Shown here: one piece after another, positions 58,190 to 64,000 of the stretch
Layout: every line of letters starts with the position of its first letter
How positions within the stretch are numbered: the stretch's first letter is position 1
From: Rhizobacter sp964253025
GTDB taxonomy: Bacteria > Pseudomonadota > Gammaproteobacteria > Burkholderiales > Burkholderiaceae_C
NCBI RefSeq assembly: GCF_964253025.1
Contig: NZ_CAXUQC020000001.1
Location: 4,526,001 to 4,590,000, forward strand
Direction: 5' to 3'
DNA length: 64,000 bases
Made by a program: the position numbers and the translations under genes
Notes under the pieces: generated by a model
What the model saw: only the letters and a program-made list of their open reading frames with translations
Told to the model about the DNA's origin: nothing
Databases searched by the model: none

Positions 58190-60911
58190 ATCGATTCCTT
58201 CTTGATGGCCAAATGCTATAGCTGCCACCCAACTGCTGAGGCCGGACGATTGTGATCGCATCGCCGCCTGAGAATGCGCTGAATCGCGCAATCTGCGTAT
58301 CGGTCGACCATTTCATCCCGACGGTCGCATCTAGTATGGACTCCGCAGCTGAAATTCTAATATCAGGACGAACATAAAGTCCAGTCCCGGCCGGGTCCCT
58401 AAGCCACCGATTCATCTGGACAAACTCACTCGAGCCCTCAGAAATTCCCTCTGAACTGAGCCAGCCGCGGAAGCGAGCGGCACTGTCGCGGTCAACGAAG
58501 TTACCTATTCGAGTGTTCGGATTCCCGCGCAGCAGTCCGGCGTCTTCTGCTGCACGCGCTGCGCCGTAAGCATCGGTCACGTAGCCCTGGTAGCGCTGGA
58601 AGCTCGCATCCGCGAAGTCACTAGAAGTCGTAAAGCCCGAGCGCCCGATGCCGGGTCCGACGAACTCCGGGACTGCCGCTCCGGGGGCTCCTACCGCCAC
58701 CGATTCCACTTTGCCAAACTGGCGCCCACTTGCCTGGGAAGATCCCGCTCCAGACGCACTACCGTTCCCTGCAATTGTCGGTCCGCCATCGTTCGCCAGA
58801 AGCCTGCCGCGGGAGGAGGGTGCAACCCCCTGGGATCCCACCAGTGTCCCCTGGCCTGCGGTTCTGCCCATCGCCGAGGCGCCCTGCGCTGCCGGTGCAG
58901 CCAGTCCCAGCAAGCCGTACCCCAAGGCTGCTGCCTCGTCGCTCAATCCGGCCGATCGAAGCAACTGTTCGCCGTAGGGCACGCTGCCCTGGCCGGTCCA
59001 TGCTTGGGTCAGTCCGGACTGAGCGTAGTCGAGGCTCACCGTCCCGCCGATCAAGCCCGCTGCGCAGCCCCAGCCGGTCACGCAGACGCTTCCGCTTGCC
59101 AGCGTGCCCAAGCCTCCGAGCACGAACTGGCCGGCGCCAGCCGTACGGGTCCCGAGCTTGGCCTTCGTCGAGGGGTCGATGAGGTAGTCGTCGACCCACG
59201 AGTACTGAAACAGCCGCTCGATCACCCGGCCCTTTCGCCCGTACTGCTGGTTCAGCAGGCTCTGTTCAGACGCCATGCTGGCGCCGACCGCCTGCAGCTT
59301 CGAGAGGAAGTCGTAATGGGGGTCGTCCGTCGGCACGCCGTCGGCACACCGCGTCATGGCGCAGGCGGCAGCGAGAAGGCGCAGCTCCTTCTCTTTGTCA
59401 CCTTGGGCGAGCTCCCTGACCCGCTGGACTTCGGACGAGTGCAATTGGCGGTTGTTCGTGTCGACGGCGAAGCCCCACCCGGCGCCCGCCGCGCCACCGG
59501 CGACGGCGCCGAGGCTGGCCGACGTCACCTGACCGAACGCCTGCCCGAACATGGTGGCGTATCCGCCGTCGATCCCGAGGTCGCTTGTGACGCTGCGAGC
59601 CGCGGCGACGACGTTGCGCTGCCATTCGTCGATCTGAGGCGCCGCTGCGGCCACGCTGCCCGCGCCCAGTGCACCGCCAAGGCCGCCGCCGAGCGCACCG
59701 GTCAACGTGTGCAACGCAATGCGGCCCGCGCCACCCTCGGCAAACAGTTCCTGCCGCTCGCGCAACGCCGGGTCTTCCAGGGTCGCGATGGCGCGCTCGG
59801 GCGACATGTTCGCCCCTTGCTCCAGCCGAACGAGTTCGTTGCGCAGCGCCGGGTCGGTGAGGGTGCCGGCTTCGCGTTCGCGCCACAGGGCGAGGTACTG
59901 GCGGGCTTGCAGGGACTGTTCGGCGGCTGATCGCACCAAATGGTCCGACAGGCGGGCCACGGCCTGGGGAGCCTTCTGGCTGAAGGTCTGGGTGATCTGC
60001 ACCTGCGCGGCCATCTCGCGGCGGGTGCGCTCGGCGTTGAAGGTGGGACGCAGGATGCCGGCGGTGTCGGTGGCGGTGGACACGCCAACGCCGCTGCGGG
60101 TCACGCTCTCCAGGTGCTCGCCGTCCGCGCCGAAGCCGACACCGGCGGTGGGCCTGCCGCCTTGCTCAGGCGCGCCGCTGCTTGGTGCCGCAGAGGTTGC
60201 CGCGCCGTTGGCAGGGTTTCGCCGGGAGGTCTCGCTGCTGACCTGCGCGCTCATGGCGAAGGCGTCGGCATTGAACTCGGCGACGTTGACGACATCCCGC
60301 TGCGTCAGCCCGCCCAGGCTTTCGAACCGGGTCAGGCCCTGCTCGAGCGCCGTCGGGCTGGCGGCGATGACACCGCCCACCAGATCGGTGCTCCCGCCCA
60401 CGCGGATGTCGTAGCCGCCGTCGCCCGCGAAGAAGCCGCTCTGCTCGGCCACGTAGCGCTGGTTGGCTTGGATCTTCGTGCTGCCGAAGTGGAAGCCGGC
60501 AGCGGAGACGAAGGTGCCGTAGCAGATGGGCGGCACGCACAGGCTCACATTCAGGCCGGCGCTCTCCTGCTTGCTGTCGTAGGTGCTGCGGTCCTGCAAG
60601 CTCTCGATGCGCAGGTTGCCCGCTACCTCGCCCTCCACACGGTGCGCGTCGACGACGGCGCCCTGCAAGGTGGTATCGCCACCGGAGGACAGGGTCAAGG
60701 TCTTTCCGCTCGTGACGTGGCTGTTCGTCCAGCTGCTGTCGGTGCCATCGGCGCGACCGCGGCTGCGGCTTGCGGCGAGGTCGATGGTGAAGCCGTTCTG
60801 GTCGCTGAACAGTCCGAAGCCGATTCCCAGGCTAGCACCGCTCGAGCCATCCCTGCTTTTCTGCACGGCCGTGTTCCCGGCCGCACCGAGGCGGATGGCG
60901 CCGTCCGCCAT
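58122..60911 (-). CDS. Truncated CdiA/FHA exoprotein 3' part (module A) with toxin tip
   Basis: This 929-residue frame starts at MADGAIRLGAAGNTAVQKSR with no ribosome site; a normal CdiA is above 2,500 residues, so the TPS signal and most FHA repeats are missing. Residues 1-215 are haemagglutinin repeats, about 290-730 the pretoxin with VDTNNRQLH and a Gly-rich hydrophobic part. From QFGK (about 731) comes a unique tip: RIGNFVDRDSAARFRGWLSS, YVRPDIRISAAESILDATVG, GGDAITIVRPQQLGGSYSI. The tip looks nuclease-like, but no motif is decisive. The frame ends 68 bases inside the immunity gene. It stands 40 bases after the VOC gene. Confidence 0.75.
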   Translation of the reverse strand: MADGAIRLGAAGNTAVQKSRDGSSGASLGIGFGLFSDQNGFTIDLAASRSRGRADGTDSSWTNSHVTSGKTLTLSSGGDTTLQGAVVDAHRVEGEVAGNLRIESLQDRSTYDSKQESAGLNVSLCVPPICYGTFVSAAGFHFGSTKIQANQRYVAEQSGFFAGDGGYDIRVGGSTDLVGGVIAASPTALEQGLTRFESLGGLTQRDVVNVAEFNADAFAMSAQVSSETSRRNPANGAATSAAPSSGAPEQGGRPTAGVGFGADGEHLESVTRSGVGVSTATDTAGILRPTFNAERTRREMAAQVQITQTFSQKAPQAVARLSDHLVRSAAEQSLQARQYLALWREREAGTLTDPALRNELVRLEQGANMSPERAIATLEDPALRERQELFAEGGAGRIALHTLTGALGGGLGGALGAGSVAAAAPQIDEWQRNVVAAARSVTSDLGIDGGYATMFGQAFGQVTSASLGAVAGGAAGAGWGFAVDTNNRQLHSSEVQRVRELAQGDKEKELRLLAAACAMTRCADGVPTDDPHYDFLSKLQAVGASMASEQSLLNQQYGRKGRVIERLFQYSWVDDYLIDPSTKAKLGTRTAGAGQFVLGGLGTLASGSVCVTGWGCAAGLIGGTVSLDYAQSGLTQAWTGQGSVPYGEQLLRSAGLSDEAAALGYGLLGLAAPAAQGASAMGRTAGQGTLVGSQGVAPSSRGRLLANDGGPTIAGNGSASGAGSSQASGRQFGKVESVAVGAPGAAVPEFVGPGIGRSGFTTSSDFADASFQRYQGYVTDAYGAARAAEDAGLLRGNPNTRIGNFVDRDSAARFRGWLSSEGISEGSSEFVQMNRWLRDPAGTGLYVRPDIRISAAESILDATVGMKWSTDTQIARFSAFSGGDAITIVRPQQLGGSYSIWPSRRNRYGMGKQSRRPIRLHWLCRASRP
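58710..60652 (-). repeat. Pretoxin repeat, copy A (longest)
   Basis: About 1.94 kb, the reference copy: it carries the FHA-end plus pretoxin region, with copies B and D nearly identical and C partial. It starts at the FG junction (58710-58718). Confidence 0.88.
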
Positions 60912-60950
60912 GAGCCACGTGTTGCGCTCGGCTCTACCGGGCGTTCCGGC

Positions 60951-61340
60951 TCAATCCAGCCTCTGCGCCGCCCCCTGCACCACCTCGATCGCCACGCCGT
61001 TCGGGTCCGTCACCCGGAAGAGCCGTTCGCCCCAGGGCTGCTCCCAGACCGGAATGGTGATGGTCACGCCTTCGCGGCGCAGGCGGGCTTCCTCGGCGGT
61101 CAGGTCGGCCACGACGAAGGAGAGGATCAGTCCGCTGGCGACGGGATCCTTCCGACCGGACGGCAGCCACTCGGCCCCGTGCTGCAGGAAGACGACACCG
61201 GTGGCGACATCGTCGTGCACCAACGACACGAAGCCGTCGGCGGCCATGGCTTCCCGAAAGCCGAAGTGCGAGACCAGGAAGCGGCTGGAGGCCGCGACGT
61301 CATGGACCATCAGCGAGATGGCGGAATTGGCGATGCGCAT
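60951..61340 (-). CDS. VOC-family (glyoxalase/bleomycin-resistance) protein
   Basis: This 129-residue protein has one vicinal-oxygen-chelate fold: MRIANSAISLMVHDVAASSR, FREAMAADGFVSLVHDDVA, LILSFVVADLTAEEARLRRE and FRVTDPNGVAIEVVQ. It may bind a metal and a small molecule; function unknown. It lies at the right border of the toxin island and could give read-through transcription into the truncated cdiA. Confidence 0.88.
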   Translation of the reverse strand: MRIANSAISLMVHDVAASSRFLVSHFGFREAMAADGFVSLVHDDVATGVVFLQHGAEWLPSGRKDPVASGLILSFVVADLTAEEARLRREGVTITIPVWEQPWGERLFRVTDPNGVAIEVVQGAAQRLD

Positions 61341-61478
61341 GGTTCGATGGCTCCGGGGAGCGTCGTTGCAGGAAGGCGCGGATCATGAACGACGGGGCGC
61401 GCCCGCGCGCATTCAAGCGGGTGGGGCGGTCGGAATTGCCGACCGGGCCTTCTGCGTATGCGGTAGTCCTTCAGATCG

Positions 61479-61500
61479 CCAGCCAGCCAGCCAGCCAGCC
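61479..61500. repeat. Short CCAG tandem repeat
   Basis: Five tandem copies of a 4-bp unit (GCCA/CCAG) lie just past the stop of the DUF3079 gene (minus strand). Non-coding. Confidence 0.8.
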
Positions 61501-61502
61501 GG

Positions 61503-61712
61503 TCATGCCGGCCCGGATTCGGGCGGCTCGCGTTCGCCAGCCGTCGGCGCATCCAGGCCCCATGACATCCAGTCCTCTCCGAACAGCTCGGAGGGATGGG
61601 GGGTGGCCAGGCTGCCGTTGCCGCACATCAGGGCGTCGGCGGGGCAGTACTTGTCGCAACCCCAGCAGATGCGCTCGGGGTGGGCGGGGAGGATCGGGAA
61701 CTTCTTGACCAT
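61503..61712 (-). CDS. DUF3079 protein
   Basis: This 69-residue protein starts MVKKFPILPAHPERICWGCD; the full motif ICWGCDKYCPADALMCGNGS with four Cys is that of DUF3079, common in Burkholderiales and without known role. The Cys cluster could bind zinc or Fe-S. ATG 61712 is the family start; the frame opens to 61769. Confidence 0.88.
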   Translation of the reverse strand: MVKKFPILPAHPERICWGCDKYCPADALMCGNGSLATPHPSELFGEDWMSWGLDAPTAGEREPPESGPA

Positions 61713-61884
61713 GGTGGGCCTTTCGCCGTCGACATGGCGGCCGCCTCGTGGGCGCCTGGCATGCGACACCGCCCATCCTAGTCGTCGGGCGCCGCGTCAC
61801 CTTGGGCTGGATCAAGAAGCGGGGCTGCTCCGCTGCCTTGCGTGACGCGATGCGCCGTGGGCCCGAGGCCGTGCGCGGCGTGAT

Positions 61885-62925
61885 TCAAGCGCCGGGCGCG
61901 AGGCGCACGGTCCAGTGACCCCCCGTCAGATCGACGCTGGCCTGCAGGGGCAGGAACTGCCGGATCGTCTCGAGGTTGGTCCGGGTGTGCTCGGTGACCT
62001 CGGTGCAGGTGTAGCTCGCCGGCCGGCGGGTGTGGTGGACCGCCAGGGCCAGCGGCAGGGCGAGCTGGTCGGCCAGGTGGGGGCCGGCGGCGGCGGTGCT
62101 GGCGCCGTAGGCGCGCAGGGCGTCGATGGCTTCCTGCGCCACCTGCTCGGCGGAGCGCCCCTTGGCACCGATCGCCGTCACCACCTCGTTGACGTGCTCG
62201 TGGCGAAGGGTGGCAACGAGTGCATTGCCGGGCCCCTCGCCGCGGCTGATGGCCGGCGTCTGCAGCTGCGCCTCGGTCCAGCCCAGGGCGCGGGCGACCA
62301 GCGCCAACTCCCGTTCGGCGATGCGCGGCGACAAGCCGGGCACCAGGCACTCGGCCTCGGCGCCTGCGCGCTCGCCGCGCGTCAGCAGATCGAAGGGCTG
62401 CAGGCCGCCTTCGGCGGGCGTGATGCGGGCCTGCACCTCGCCGCCACCGGCAGGATAGAAGCCGTGCCGGACGAGCCGTAGCGAGAGGCCGGCGCCGGTG
62501 CGCCGCAGCAGCGGCGCGAAGCAGCGGTCGATGAAGTGGAACGAAGGCGCCATCGGGTTGTGCGTGCCGCCCGTCAAGGTCAGCTGGCTTTCACCCGGGG
62601 CCTGCAGCAGCGCGGGCAACACGGTCTGCAGCACGAGCAGGCAGCTGCCCGCGGAGCCGATCGCGAAGGTGTACGCGCCGGCCGCGATGGGCCCCGGCCG
62701 GAAGACCACGCGGGCCGACCCCAGGTCGGCACCTTCGACCGTCGCGCCGCACACGGCCTGGGCCGCGGTGACGCAGGCCAGGTGCTGGCGCATCAGGCCG
62801 GGCTTCGGGCGCCGTGCGCGGATGCCGTCGATGCGCACCGGCTGGCCGGTGCACATGGACAGCGAGAGCGCGGTGCGCAGGATCTGGCCGCCGCCTTCCC
62901 CGGCGGATCCGTCGATGTCGATCAT
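61885..62925 (-). CDS. rtcA: RNA 3'-terminal phosphate cyclase
   Basis: This 346-residue enzyme converts RNA 3'-phosphate to 2',3'-cyclic phosphate through an adenylated His. It starts MIDIDGSAGEGGGQILRTAL, the classic N-terminus. The catalytic His is in GPHLADQLALPLAL, the family HxADQ motif. Other landmarks are FYPAGGGEV and THNPMAPSF. A ribosome site AAGGAAAAGAC precedes ATG 62925. It follows rtcB by 74 bases: an rtcBA operon for RNA repair. The sigma-54 activator rtcR, which often controls it, is not in the window. Confidence 0.94.
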   Translation of the reverse strand: MIDIDGSAGEGGGQILRTALSLSMCTGQPVRIDGIRARRPKPGLMRQHLACVTAAQAVCGATVEGADLGSARVVFRPGPIAAGAYTFAIGSAGSCLLVLQTVLPALLQAPGESQLTLTGGTHNPMAPSFHFIDRCFAPLLRRTGAGLSLRLVRHGFYPAGGGEVQARITPAEGGLQPFDLLTRGERAGAEAECLVPGLSPRIAERELALVARALGWTEAQLQTPAISRGEGPGNALVATLRHEHVNEVVTAIGAKGRSAEQVAQEAIDALRAYGASTAAAGPHLADQLALPLALAVHHTRRPASYTCTEVTEHTRTNLETIRQFLPLQASVDLTGGHWTVRLAPGA

Positions 62926-62999
62926 GTCTTTTCCTTGTTGTCGTGATTCACGCGCCACCTCCCCGATGGCGCGGCCGGTGGTCCGGCGGGGTCGGCCTC

Positions 63000-64000
<1,001 letters not shown>

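Noticed and set aside
50077..60652. CRISPR array from the repeated segments
   Set aside because: The repeats are 0.45-1.95 kb coding segments with no short regular units and spacers.
49217..60911. cdiB/TpsB transporter or transposase within the island
   Set aside because: No frame in the island resembles an Omp85/TpsB barrel or any transposase; all supported frames are pretoxin, tip or immunity.

Overview
The window is about 70% GC, densely coded DNA with the gene set of a betaproteobacterium of the order Burkholderiales (Rubrivivax/Leptothrix/Roseateles-like). The evidence is a Bug-type tripartite tricarboxylate receptor, TrxC, AmpG, DUF3079, DUF427, a WYL regulator, egtB-egtD and rtcB-rtcA, with GAGGAG-type ribosome sites and very GC-rich codon use. 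No rRNA, tRNA, CRISPR array, transposase or integrase was recognised.

Layout, 1-48.7 kb (chromosomal backbone): a partial methyltransferase, a BrkB-like membrane protein, a single-domain response regulator, a DUF2157 / GDYXXLXY membrane pair, a fumarylacetoacetase-fold hydratase and ferredoxin-NADP reductase. Next comes an RND efflux operon (adaptor, pump, outer-membrane channel) divergent from its TetR repressor, with an AcrR-type palindrome between them. Then follow ergothioneine genes (egtB, egtD), serA, a luciferase-like oxidoreductase, azoR with a divergent LysR gene, a hemerythrin protein and a second RND operon in the order channel-adaptor-pump. After these lie an unrecognised protein with an HNH-like signature beside a WYL regulator, a PHB-depolymerase-type esterase divergent from a DUF427 gene, a Bug receptor, and a TetR-controlled hydrolase unit with two copies of one palindrome. 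The rest of this part holds a Yej-like peptide ABC transporter, trxC, a degenerate kinase/receiver protein, a flavin reductase, ampG, an M48 protease, a metallo-beta-lactamase-fold hydrolase and two lipoproteins.

48.9-60.9 kb (accessory island, all on the minus strand): a reservoir of contact-dependent-inhibition (CdiA/FHA-type) toxin C-termini. A cdiA 3' fragment (module A) starts abruptly, without the two-partner-secretion N-terminus. Behind it lie further modules, each made of a duplicated pretoxin segment of up to 1.9 kb, a unique AT-richer toxin tip and its own immunity gene (B, C, D), plus two decayed modules (A2, E). Every tip begins at the same short FG(N/K/T) junction. Toxin types differ: A has no assigned fold, B has no assigned fold, C and A2 are papain-fold, and D is JAB/MPN-like. 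Immunity genes overlap or closely follow the toxins. Module C and the A2 immunity gene carry in-frame TGA codons; A2 also has frameshifts.

60.95-64 kb (backbone again): a VOC protein, a DUF3079 protein, and rtcA and rtcB (RNA end repair/ligation), with rtcB running off the window.
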